DNA of 64,000 nt from Pithys albifrons albifrons (lineage: Eukaryota > Chordata > Aves > Passeriformes > Thamnophilidae), in NCBI RefSeq assembly GCF_047495875.1, contig NC_092458.1:104472227-104536226 (forward strand), written 5' to 3'. The first letter of the stretch is position 1, and each line of letters begins with the position of its first letter. The position numbers and the translations under genes were made by a program. Below the pieces are notes generated by a model. That model did no database searches, was not told where the DNA came from, and saw nothing but the letters and a program-made list of their open reading frames with translations. Shown piece after piece: positions 45,213-56,508 of the stretch.

Positions 45213-48200
45213 TACAAATTTTACCTGAAAATACTTAAAATTTATAAATAAAGATCAAAGACACTCAATTGACTCATTTTTGTAAGATACTAGTTTGGCT
45301 CTTTACTTCGTTTGTTCAGTTAGGTAATGTCTTCAGACTCTAAACTGGCAACCTTCCTCTTTAAAATTATGCTTCTGAAAACATTCCTGATCATATTAAT
45401 TTTTCAATTCTTTGTTAAAAAAAAAGAGGCGCAGATTTACACAAGCTTTTGAAAATAGAAATAGGAAAAGCTCCCCCCCATCTATGCCCAGGAAAAGACT
45501 GCACACTTAGCTTATCTATTGACAGGCATGATAAACAAATCCCCTCCCAACAGTTCCATTTGCAGCTCTTTTTTATTCTTGGAAAATTAATTGTGTTAGA
45601 TATTGAGGATGCTAACCTTTAAATAAAATATTAGGTATAGGCAGCTTATTGGAACATATTTGGTTACAAGTGGATTTGTATAACTGCTTAGAATTGATAT
45701 ATTTTAATTTCATCTACTGTCACACCCTCTTAAAATGATTATTTTAAAGCATTCACTTAAAGGTTAGCTATGACCCACTTTCTGTCAAGATGAGTACTTT
45801 GGGTATAAATATCTCACAAGCCTTATTCTCATAGAATAGTAGACGTTATCTAGATGCTTTCGGTAAAGCTTTTCCGTTTTGCTTCACTCTGCCTAAGTGA
45901 ATAAAAGATTTTATTATATATTTCAGGGATACAAGTGAGTGGGGGAAGGAAGGACTTGCTACAGAATTCATACTGTTATTTAGTGGCATAATTATTCTCT
46001 ATTATTCTTCACTGGTTTTGTTCATTGGATCATTAAATATCTTCTGTGCTGCAGTGGAAGAAAAGAAACAGTAATAGAATCACCAGTGTGCTGCAGAGAG
46101 TATGAATGAGAAAGTAAATAATAAAACCTTAGCAACTGCTACCATGTGGATCTGAAACACATGGAGGAACTTGAAATCACTGTTGTTAGTAAGGAAATTC
46201 AGAAATCTTGCCATTTGAAACAGGTATGCTTTGCAATACAGAGGTGTGAAGGGTTGAATTTAAGATGATGGACAGGGATATAATCACTAAGAACACTACA
46301 GAGGGCTGGCACTTTGTTTTGCCAGTTGCTGTTTAAATATGTAGTGGTTTTATCGTCCCAAAGACCTACTGGCCTTCTCTAATCTAGGCACAAGTTTGCA
46401 GTTAACCAAGCTGAGAATAGGATTTGAAGATGTAGATAAGTGGGATTTCTATACAGAAAGCTCAGCAGTTTTAAGAGAAATTAATCAGGCATTCTGAAGA
46501 TGTGTCATTTTTTAATTTCTGAATTTTCAGGTTTTGCATTCCTCTTCCTGCTTCTGAAATAACAGTCCTGATGGTCTGGCTTCTCCCCTTCTTGGAGACT
46601 CTCCTGGCTGCCTTTGTTCACACCCTGGCGCAGCTTCCATTGAACGCCTCTGCTGAAAGTGCATTTCTGCTTCTTGAGTATGCCTTGTATCAGCTACGGA
46701 TTCTCCTCTTCTGTCTGAAGCCTTCAGACACTGTCTCCTCACACTCCCTTCTTGGATGCTTTTTCTGAGTTTGGAGCACAGCCACAAATCAAGCCTAAAG
46801 GAAGGTAGTGGCCATGAATAATAAAGGAAGCTGCGGCATGACCTAAAGCATATTGAATAATATCTTTGCTTCAGAAGTTCTCCTGGATTACAACTCCTTT
46901 AACAGTAGACTGATTTTCTGAATAAGCAGGAACTGCCTTTAAGCAAGACCCAATACTGGGTAAACAGCAACTGTAATTTTGTCTGGATTTTATCAGGTGA
47001 ATGTTAATGTAGTTTCATTAGCTTTTTTTAGTCCTCAAAGCACCAATCAGTGATGATTGAGAAACAGTAAGGTGAATGTAGATGAGGGAAAAAAAAGGAG
47101 TACAATAAAATAACCCCATGAATTGGCCCAATTTAAACCAGTTTGTGTTTTTCAGTGTATAGGGACTGTTGGTTACAGAGCTGTTTGGAGAGGTGTAACG
47201 TTTTTTAGTTCACAGTAAAAAAAAAGTACTATGAAAACTATGACTTCTCTTCTAAGAAAGAAGATTTAAGAAACATATAGATAGTGGAACATTTGATCTA
47301 TTCACCAAAACTGCAAATACACAAATCTCTTGGCACATATTTTCCAGAGGGTTTTTTGATTGAAGCAGTTACATAATTTCAAACAGAGATGAGAGAATTT
47401 CTGAACTGCAAGAAAGCTTTACTTCTGTATTATTTTAAATCCACGGATGTGCTGTGAGAATAAAAGGAAATGCACCCTTCAAAACAGTACCTATTTGATG
47501 AATTTGAGACTGAAAATCAAGAAAATTTTTTTAATGCCATTTGATATTGCAGCAGAATAACTTGTAGACAAATTTCTGTTTCCTTAATTGACGATAGCTA
47601 TGATTATTTTTTTATTTTATTTGAAATGAGGAGTGGATCTGTGAAACTACTGATCTTGAAACCCTAACTTAGCTTGCAGTAGTTGTATTAGTGAGATACT
47701 AGGCAAAGATCACAAGAAAAATCTGTTCCTTTAAACAGTGGCACAAAAGGTTATAAAAAAATTACAAGCAACTCTGAAGCTTTTTGACAAGTAATCCTGT
47801 GCTTCTTCCTTTCACTGTGCTCTAATACTGGATAGGGTATTGTTCTTTACTTGCCATTTTTATATCCTTTCCCACTGTATTTTTTTCCTGATGATTTAAG
47901 GCCCACTTTTGTTCATCTTCAAATGGAGACAAGTAAAACACAGGACACAAATACTTCTTATATTTTTCTCTCCCTCCTGCTGGAGGGAGATTTTGTTCCC
48001 TTCCTCCCTCCCTCTATTTCAAAGGACTACAATTTCAGCAGTTAAGGAAAAATAAGTAAATCTCTTCAGCAGTGGGCAAGTTTTCCCTACTCATTCTATG
48101 GCAATAGTGACACTGTGTATCTTAGCTCACAGTTCACCATACATGTAATATATTTCTTTCCCCTTTTTTCCTGGTAGGGAGCAGTCAGAAAAGCACACGA

Positions 48201-50961
48201 GAAAGACATTCAAAACAGGTCTGAGAGTCCTAGTTCTAGGAAAATTAATTGCAAGAGACTCATTACTGTTCATTCTCACAGCCTTTATTCCAGGGCTTAC
48301 CTCTAAAAGAGAAATAATAAGTTAGTGATGGGTCAAGTGAAGATAGCTTTGTTTGCATTATGCTAATGCTAAAGATCAAGATTAATTTTTACAGCCTTCT
48401 AACATGAACCATGGATTTAAGAAATACATTGCATCACTTTTTTTTTTCCTGGGTGTTTGAGTAGGTCTACATTTCATGATGGAAAAGGGCATTTACACCC
48501 ATGTAGGAGAAAGAAGCACTTCGGCAGGACCAAGGATGCTTCAACAAAGAGCTTCAGGGGCAGCAGAAATGAAGAGGGGTGTTCTTCATCCAGGAGACAG
48601 ATTGTGCTATGAAAGGATGAGTGATTTACTAAAAGCCAGGGTTTATGTAGCAACAGAACAGTGAAGCAGTTACGGGCCTAGCGTGACTGCAGAACCTGAG
48701 TAGCTCTTGGTTTAAGCTTTGCATAAGGTCAAGATCTGCACAGAGGAAGAATGTATTTTCTTGAACATGTTGCTTTATGAATCAGTAAAATGAGAGAAGC
48801 AAAGAAATAGGGGGGGGGGAAAGTGCTTCTCTTTTCATAAAATAGACAGTAATTGGTTACAGGCATAAGGACATTTGGGTACACTCCATTACATTACTGA
48901 AGCTTTCAGCAGGTACTGTAGGGACTTTGTGGTAGAAGAATTGAACCTTGAATCAGATGTATTTCAATCCAAACCACCTTTTCATAGAAAATAAAAGAAA
49001 TTAGAAGATATTAGAAAACTTAGAAAGAATAAAATTCTGGTGAATCAACATAAACTTTGAATAGTAAATCTGCTTCAAGAAATTCCCAAAATACTTGAGC
49101 TGCTTTCCACAGGTTTGTTTGTTCTGTCACTCAGAAATGAAAAGTAGACTTATGTTGTCAGAAGCATGGCATATGGAATTAATTTTAAAAAAATCCTGCA
49201 ATGTTTTATGTTGAAGTAGGTATTTAACACATTGAAATGGTGTCTCAGCTAAAAATAATGTGGAAATGAAATAGATCAACTACATAAATATTCAGTTAGC
49301 TTTAGTTACATCTAAATTACAGTGTGAGAACTATCACTGGTTATTTCTGAGCAGTATTGGCAGTAAATCACTTAGGACATTACAAGCAAAGTGGCAGTGT
49401 AATTTTCTAACATGCTTAAGTCTGCACAATAGTTCATGCAAATTATGCAGGACTTCACATTTGGCCAAATCTAAGGATCTTTTGAAATAACATAACAGAA
49501 AGCTAGTTTTGCAGTGCAAAGACTTTGCTTTTACTTCTTGAAAGAAACAGTCAAGAATTTCACTGACAGTAGTAGGGCAAGACTTTGGGCCTTACACACA
49601 ATTTCATTGAAAAAAGACTTGCAAATGGAGACTTGGAAACATATTCTTCTTCCCTTAAATCATGCAGATGCATTTTATTATCATATATAAAAGCAGAAGC
49701 AAACACTAATATTTCAGCTTTTCTTTCAGATGATAATGCCATTTAAATGGGATATATAATTGATATTTTTCTTATTTGCTTAATGTTAAATCAAATTAAA
49801 AGTAAACAGACTAGTGTATAACATCAGCTTTATGTAAGAACAGCCTGCAAACAGTCTTGTAGCTATACAAGATCCAGGTCAGAACAGACTGTATTTGTGA
49901 ATTGCAGACATGTCTCTATTCCGTCTCTAGGACACAGTCAATATACCTGTAATTTTAGTGATCATCAGACCACATTCCACTTGATCTGAGATCTCATCTT
50001 TAGCAAATCACTGTACTTTGACTAATTCTGATTCCTAACCAAACCAGTTAGCATTGTCAACAATTACTTTGTTATATTTTCATTTGATCGGTCTAAAATT
50101 TCTTTTTAATCTTTATATTTTATCTTTGATTTTTGCTTTTATTTTCTTTGATTATACTTTATTCGGCACCCTATCATTCAAGGTATCTTCTCTTCCCTTG
50201 CCATTTTTCTCATGGCACAGCAGCATTCACTCTTTTCTGACAATTCCAGTTATTTCATTGTACCCACGTAAATTAGCTGGATATTTCCTGCTGACGTTAC
50301 TGGCCGGTGTCACTACACAACTCGTTCAATATTCAGTCTTGAACTACATTCAGTGTGTAAAAATTACTATGTTTAATCACAATATCCTGCATTGCAACTT
50401 GTGCCTGTTCCACAATTTCTCCCTTTCAATATGAACCTCTGAGAAAAGTCTGGTACCATCTTTTCAATATTCTCCCGCTGGGTAACTGAAGAGATATTTG
50501 ATCAAAATTAACCAATGCCTGTAGCAATGGATATTTTCAAAGAACTGCTTGTGAGCAATTTGCGGAAGTGCTTTGGGGAATATTTTTAGCAATAAAAAAT
50601 ATATATAGAAGTAATCTTACAATTTCTTGAATGTCTTTTTCCCCTAATGTTTGAGAAATATATTGAATATTTTGTTTAACTGATTTGGTCTATAAATTTT
50701 GTAAGCACTTCTGTATGATGCTGCTTTTACAACAGGAAGAGATCATATGTTAACAGCTTGCAGCTGCTGAATGCTAGTGCTCATCCTAAATACAATTTTG
50801 GAATTTCAGCACTGAAATGAAAACAAAGTTTAAGAAGTGACATGTGAGTGACAAGCAGTCCTTTAGACACCTGTATCACAACTTTAACAGCTTGCAATAC
50901 TCAGCTTTGAAACAGAATGGGTTGCAGACTTGTTTTACACCACTTCTGGCCTCCTTTCTCT
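45213..50961. other. AT-rich gene desert
   Basis: No supported gene. A GC-richer stretch at about 46510-46800 has overlapping open frames (65 and 86 codons on opposite strands) without family resemblance. A nine-bp-arm hairpin at 47969-47990 sits in a pyrimidine-rich tract and is within chance expectation. Confidence 0.45.
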
Positions 50962-51406
50962 GACATGTCCAGAGAAGGGCAATGAAGCTGGGGAAGGGTC
51001 TAAGAAAAAGTCCTATGAGGAGTGGCTGAAGGAGTTGAAGGTGTTTCGCTTGGAGAAAAGGAGTCTCAGGGGAGACCTTATTGCTCTCTACAACCACCTG
51101 AAAGGAGGTTGTAGCCAGGTGGGGTCGGGCTCTTCTTCCAAGTAACAAATGACAGGACAAGAGGACACGGCCTCAGGCTGTGCCAGGGAATTATCAAGTA
51201 GGACATCAGGAAGAATTTCTTCCTGGAAGAGGTTTTTAAGAATTGGAACTGACTTTCCAGGGAGTCAGTGGAGACACAGTTTCAAGAAATGACAGGAAAT
51301 TGCACTGAGTGCCGTGGTCTAGTTGACAAGGTGGTGATAGGTCAAAGGTTGGACACCACGATCTTTGAGGTCTTTACAAACCTAAAAATTTTTGTGAGTC
51401 TGTGAT
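50962..51406 (+). mobile_element. CR1 LINE 3'-end fragment
   Basis: Sense-oriented copy running from TGACATGTCCAGAGAAGGGC through CTTGGAGAAAAGGAGTCTC and AGGAAGAATTTCTTCCTGGA to a decayed 3' tail near TTTTGTGAGTCTGTGAT. Same subfamily as the copies at 3.05 and 62.2 kb. Confidence 0.9.
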
Positions 51407-51854
51407 CATCCTGCTGTAGCCCATAGTTTCCCAATTTCATCAAGGTGAACACTGGTTCACCTCCCTAGTTCAACTGTGAGGAAACTGGCCGGGTAAACTT
51501 TAAAGTGTATCTATGAGGAATATGTTTCTACTTGAAAGGAAAGAAAATGAACAGCAAACATCCCGTTACTTCAGTTAATTCATCAAGGTGTCTGAAGCTG
51601 CTGTCTCTCCTTTCCTGAGTAAGTGGAGAAATGAAAGTTGAAACTCTTTTAATGGAAATTCACAGCTGTAGGTTACACTAGCTGGTAAATGTTGGAGTTT
51701 CTTCTCCTTTAGGTATTGAGCTAGGATGAGGTTTTTCTCAGTTACATACAAAGTTCTAAACTTCATGTTCAGTTATGAGGAAGTTAAAGGCATGATGCAC
51801 ATGATTTCCTTGATCATTCACCATGTGAAGATATTTGTGTATGTATTTATTGAA
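51407..51854. other. Non-coding spacer
   Basis: About 450 bp between a CR1 and the class I provirus. Nothing recognised. Confidence 0.5.
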
Positions 51855-51859
51855 TATAA

Positions 51860-52429
51860 TGTGAGAAAAATCTTGGCTCAAAGAATTTTTAGAGAGACGA
51901 GTTGAAGGAGCAAAGCAAATTACGGTTTATTGACCAAACTGCATGCACAGGGTGCCTCGCCACAGCAAAGTTGCCGGGGAGCACACGGGGGAGGGGGAGG
52001 TCACCCCCATTTATTTCCTTCACGCCACGCCCCCTTCCCTCCCCTGCAGGAGTCCATCCCTCTGTAGTCCATGTATGGTACCGTGCACGCTGATTCGAGG
52101 TTACTCCATCACTTCACTTCTTCACTGCCTTCTTTGGGCAATTTCTTGCTGTGCCATCAATGCTGATTGGCCCATCCAGTCGTCCTATCAGGCCCTACTA
52201 CCAGCCGCAGACCCGGACAACAGCCCCTCCTGCTGGGACTGCTGCCTCACAGACTTCCCACCAAATCCACCTGTCTAACCTGCATGTGGAGAAATCCCCC
52301 CCTTAAAGGGCCAGTTCCGCTTTTTCAAAAAGCAATTAACACAGAACCTTTTAATTCAACTGTTCAAATCAACCAAAACCTCTTCCTTCCACACCTCCCA
52401 CAACGAACCCTCTCTTTTTATTTCTCACA
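51860..52429 (-). repeat. 3' LTR of the class I provirus
   Basis: 570 bp, from TGTGAGAAAAATCTTGGCTC to ATTTCTCACA as read on the + strand. On the sense (minus) strand it has a CCAAT motif near 52170 and AATAAA near 51930 in CAATAAACCG. The right neighbour is the polypurine tract. Confidence 0.93.
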
Positions 52430-52451
52430 AATCCCCCCTTTTTCTTTTTAT
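52430..52451 (-). other. Polypurine tract of the class I provirus
   Basis: On the minus strand, AAAAAGAAAAAGGGGGGATT directly precedes the 3' LTR. A classic uninterrupted polypurine tract. Confidence 0.85.
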
Positions 52452-52808
52452 CCTTGGGTTCGTTGTGGGTCTCGGGAGTATTAAACTTTATTTTCACACT
52501 TCTGCCTCTCATCTTCCCACACTTTGAGAAGCTTCTCTGCTCTTTTCTTTCCTTTTGGCTGACCAGTCTCTGTCTTCAGGATTTCTGGACTTGGATTCCA
52601 CTGAGCTTTCGGCCATCGGGACTACTTTTGTGCTTTGAACAACTGATACAATTAATCTCATAATTTAAGGGATTGAACAGGGGAGATATATTAATCCCAT
52701 ACAAACACAGAGAACAATAATTCCAGCCTTCTTCCACCAGGCCGTCCGATACCTGACTTTGTCTTCTGTTTCTTCAGCTTCATTGTTTTGGTAAATGAAC
52801 CAGCAGAA

Positions 52809-53237
52809 CTATTCTTCATTCTGCGGACATTTCAATTTGGGCTCGTCTCCAGGTTTAGGCTTCAGATTTCCAGCCATCCAATATTGAACATTCCCCTCCT
52901 CACACCCAGCCTTCAAGTGTTGGTCATAACAAGACCGGCTTATATGGGTGTGGGATTTAAAGGTTTTCACTACCCCGCCTTTATAATAATAACACCGGTG
53001 ACATTTTCCTACGGTCACTCAGAAGATTCCAGCTAATAACTCTAATGATACTAAGAGTTTCGAAGGAGGTCCGATATGACATTCCCTTCCGCATACCATG
53101 GCTATTGGGTTGCCTCCAACACCAGGTTCAGGTATCTTCTTGCAGCAAGGGGAAGAGGTCAGTCCGGTCTTGCCCTCCTTCCTCGTGGCCGAATTAAGTA
53201 TGTTTCCCGGGGTAGTGGATACCTTTTTACCTTTCAC
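52809..53237 (-). pseudogene. Env surface-subunit remnant of the class I provirus
   Basis: Two same-frame open stretches, 53237-53019 and 53018-52809, are separated by a single stop. The first holds SSPCCKKIPEPG. The second is Cys-rich with CHRCYYYKGG, SRSCYDQHLKAGCEEGNVQY and KPKPGDEPK, resembling a receptor-binding surface domain of a retroviral env. A hydrophobic stretch encoded near 52690 could be a transmembrane scrap, but most of the surface and transmembrane subunits are gone. The position between integrase and the 3' LTR supports env; the motif match is moderate. Confidence 0.55.
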
Positions 53238-53321
53238 ATCGCAATCTTTTCACGTTGCTATTCAGCCAAGACCTCTTGTCTCACTCTTTTGCTTTGTTAC
53301 CTGTCAACTATAGAATTCTGG

Positions 53322-54635
53322 TTAGTCTTCAGTTTTGTTCACTGTGGGATTTACTGGACCTTTAACTCTAGTATGATGAGTCTATCCCTTCTCCTTGGTC
53401 TTTATTGCTGTTTCTGTCATGAACAATACCTCATAGGAACCCTCCCACCTGGGCTTCAAAGGTTTTTTCTTCCATACTTTTATCAATACCCAGTCACCTG
53501 GTTTCACTCTGTGCACCTTACCCTCCACCCGCACAGTCTGAGGCAACAGACCTTGTTCCCGTAGCTTTTCCAGTCTGGCTGATATCACCTGCACATATTC
53601 TCTCAAATACTTTTCCTCAAGTTCTAAGCTGGGTGTTTTCATCTGTCCCTCCACCAGAGGGTATGGCATACCGAACAGCATCTCTTATGGAGAGACACCG
53701 GGGTCTTTTTGAGGCGCAGTTCTAATCCTGAATAATGCCAAGGGGAGGCATTTTACCCAAGGTAACCCAGTTTCCGTCAACAGTTTAGTTAGAGTATTTT
53801 TCAGTGTTTGATTCATTCTTTCCACTCTGCCAGAGCTCTGAGGGTGCCAGGGAATGTGATGTTCCCATCTAGTTCCCAGAGCTTCACATAAGGCTCTCAA
53901 TGACTTGGCTACAAAGTGCAGTCCTTGATCAGGATCCACACTCTCAGGTGGCCTAAACCGTAGAACTATCTGTTCCACCTTTATTTTTGCAACCGTTTTA
54001 GCATCCACTTTCACCACGGGGTAGGCCACCACCCAACGGGTCAAATGGTCCACAATAACCAGTAGATGTTTCCACCCGTGTTGTGGGGGCAGGTCTGTGA
54101 AATCCACCTGAACGCTTTGAAAGGGCATCAGTGCCAGCCCTCTTCCACCTTTCTGACCACTCCTTTGAACTTGCCTGTTAACTTTTTGGCACACTAAACA
54201 TCCCACAAGTACTTGTTTTGTTATTGTTTATATTTCTGGGCATACAAATTCTCTCAGGAATGCATCTACCAAGGCTTGAACTCCCCAGTGTGTTCCGTTG
54301 TGCATGGTTTTCACCACCTCCCGTACCACGGAACTCGACAACACCAACCGGCCATCCTGTATTCTCCATTCCCCTTCTGGGTTACACTCAGCTCCCATTT
54401 TCTTTAATATCTCCTCTACCTTCTGGGAGAATACCTGACGAGGAACCTGGTTTAGATCTGCAACCAGCACCATTATGGGCACCTCTGATACCTCCTCATT
54501 GGTCACCGCTTCCTTTGCCCTTCTGTCAGCCTCCTCATTTCTCCTTCCAATCCACGTTTTTCTGCCGTGATGGCCCCTTATGTGGACCACCGCTAATTCC
54601 TCAGGACGGTGTATTTCTTCTAGCAACATTTCCAA
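53322..54635 (-). pseudogene. pol: Pol remnant: RNase H end and integrase, gammaretrovirus-like
   Basis: One continuous frame read leftward from 54635, with three in-frame stops (54228-54230, 53682-53684, 53382-53384). The first part (54635-54231) has the RNase H end, with HIRGHHGRKTW and NEEADRRAKEA, then the start of the integrase zinc domain (HNGTHWG). The second (54227-53685) has the CxxC (GCLVCQK), then the core with its first Asp in VDFTDLPP, second in DPDQGLHF and Glu in GRVERMNQTL, so the catalytic triad is kept. The third (53681-53385) has the C-terminal domain with HRVKPGDWVLIK and PRWEGSYEV. A tail, THHTRVKGP, lies after the last stop. RT, protease and gag are missing. Non-functional by stops and deletion. 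Confidence 0.92.
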
Positions 54636-54638
54636 CAG

Positions 54639-54656
54639 CTCCCGGATGAGCCCCCA
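54639..54656 (-). other. Primer binding site, tRNA-Pro-like
   Basis: The minus strand reads TGGGGGCTCATCCGGGAG just after the 5' LTR. It resembles the gammaretroviral tRNA-Pro site with a G-to-A difference in the middle and a mismatch at the last base. It abuts RNase H sequence directly, marking the deletion junction. Confidence 0.85.
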
Positions 54657-54660
54657 AAAT

Positions 54661-55233
54661 TGTGAGAAAAATCTTGGCTCAAAGAATTTTTAGAGAGACG
54701 AGTTGAAGGAGCAAAGCAAAATAGGGTTTATTGACCAAACTGCACGCACAGGGTGCCTCGCCACAGCAAAGTTGCCGGGGAGCACACGGGGGAGGGGGAG
54801 GTCAGCCCCATTTATTTCCTTCACGCCACGCCCCCTTCCCTCCCCTCCAGGAGTCCATCCCTCTGTAGTCCATGTATGGTACTGTGCATGCTGATTCGAG
54901 GTTACTCCATCACTTCACTTCTTCACTGCCTTCTTTGGGCAATTTCTTGCTGCGCCATCAACGCTGATTGGCCCATCCAGTTGCCCTATCAGGCCCTACC
55001 ACCGGCCGCAGACCCGGACAACAGCCCCCCCCCCCGCTGGGACTGCTGCCTCACAGACTTCTCGCCAAATCCACCTGTCTAACCTGCACGTGGAGAAATC
55101 CCCCCTTTAAAGGGCCAGTTCCGCTTTTCCAAAAAGCAATTAACACAGAACCTTTTAATTGAACTGTTCAAATCAACCAAAACCTCTTCCTTCCACACCT
55201 CCCACAACGAACCCTCTCTTTTTATTTCTCACA
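54661..55233 (-). repeat. 5' LTR of the class I provirus
   Basis: 573 bp, the direct-repeat partner of 51860-52429. It has an expanded C-run near 55027-55036. The TSD TATAA follows at 55234. Confidence 0.93.
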
Positions 55234-55238
55234 TATAA

Positions 55239-56187
55239 CATCTAATAGGCTTGTGGGTTTTTTTTAATTTTCCTCAGGTAAAATTATAAGATACAGATGA
55301 GCATATTTTAAAGAAAAAATGTGATCATATTTAGGTCCATAATCTTGCAATTTGCATTTTCTTCATATTTTCTATACTGTGGTCATTAATTTCAGCAGTT
55401 ATAATTTGTACAGAAATTAATTTTAATTTTGTTTTACATCTGCAGAGGTTAGCATTAGACTGAGCCAATACAAGGCATTCATTTAAAAGTTGCTAGGCTC
55501 TCTGATGTCACACTATCTACCTTTCTAGATTACTGTGAGACGGGTCTTGTTTTTTTCCAGTGTATTTTTCCTTCCTTTACCTTTACGTCTCTTAAATTTC
55601 TAAATGGCCCTTATTATAGCAAAATTTATGAATCAATAAATTTAATAGTCTTCTCAATTTTTTTACTTTTTTTTTCTTCTAACTTCATAATTTTTAGGGC
55701 TGTTTCTGAAATGTTTCCAATTTGTTCAATTGTCCACCACTGTATAAGTTACGCAATGGAAGTCATCTTGGACACAAAAAAAAATCTCATGTAAACTATC
55801 TTAAAAAACTTAGTGATTTTTCTTCAAATTCAATAGATAACATAGGTTTGTTTACCAAGTAGAAACTTGGTTAGGTGAGAATTGTTCCTACTTTCTTAAC
55901 TAGAGGGAAGAGAATGTAGCTTAAGGCAGTTGGGAACAAGAAATCTGGCAGTGCAAAGTTTGCTGTAGTACAAGACAACAGTCCTCTCCACTAGAAAATT
56001 CAATGCACTCTCTGAGGAGCTTCTGGTCTGCCTAGAAAAACTGCAAAGGAATATTTCATTTTGCTTCAGATTATGTGTTGTCATGATCTAAAGTTTAAAG
56101 AATATATACTCTTAGATGTGACAGCATTTTCCCAGGGTGCAGGAGTTATCATTGATGAAAGAATGTCAGTTATGTCTCCTTTAAGGT
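55239..56187. other. AT-rich non-coding DNA
   Basis: No gene or recognised repeat. Confidence 0.5.
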
Positions 56188-56508
56188 ATATCACAGAAAT
56201 GAAGAACGATGGAAGTTGAAAGGGACCTCTGGAGGTCCAACCCCAATGCTCAAGCAGGGCCACCAAGAGCCAGTTGCCCAATACAGTGTCCAAGGAGTTT
56301 TTTTGAATGTCTCTAAGAACAATCTCTTTGAGCAACCCATGCCAGTGCTCAGCCATCTGCAGTGCAAAAGTTTCCTGATGTTTAGAGGGAACCTCCTGTG
56401 TTTCACTTTGTGCCTGTTGCCTCTTGTCTTGCCACTGAGCTACACTAAATAAGATCTGGCTCCTTCCTTTGTGCACTCTCCCTTCAGGTACTTACACACG
56501 TTTTTAGG
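56188..56508 (-). mobile_element. CR1 LINE fragment
   Basis: Reverse complement of a CR1 3' part: GAAAGGGACCTCTGGAGGTC at the left, then AATGCTCAAGCAGGGCCACC and TTGTGCCTGTTGCCTCTTGT to about 56508. The long minus-strand open frame (56081-56476) follows decayed CR1 sequence and is not a gene. Confidence 0.88.

Larger units (their letters stand above)
51860..55233 (-). mobile_element. Class I (gammaretrovirus-like) provirus, internally deleted
   Basis: A 3.37-kb minus-strand provirus with both LTRs, a perfect 5-bp TSD TATAA (51855-51859 and 55234-55238) and a tRNA-Pro-like primer site. The inside has lost the leader, gag, protease and nearly all of RT. What remains is the RNase H end plus integrase (54635 down to 53322), env scraps (53237 down to 52809) and a polypurine tract. 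The LTRs differ at about 20 of 570 sites (3-4 %), making it older than the ERVL provirus. Integrase and RNase H have gammaretrovirus-type motifs. It cannot encode a virus by itself. Confidence 0.93.

Noticed and set aside
47969..47990. Hairpin TCTCCCTCC / GGAGGGAGA
   Set aside because: Nine-bp arms in a pyrimidine-rich low-complexity tract; chance is sufficient.
51902..52663. Open frames of 63-111 codons repeated at 54703-55162
   Set aside because: They lie wholly or mostly in the LTRs of the class I provirus, on the antisense strand, and repeat only because the LTRs repeat.
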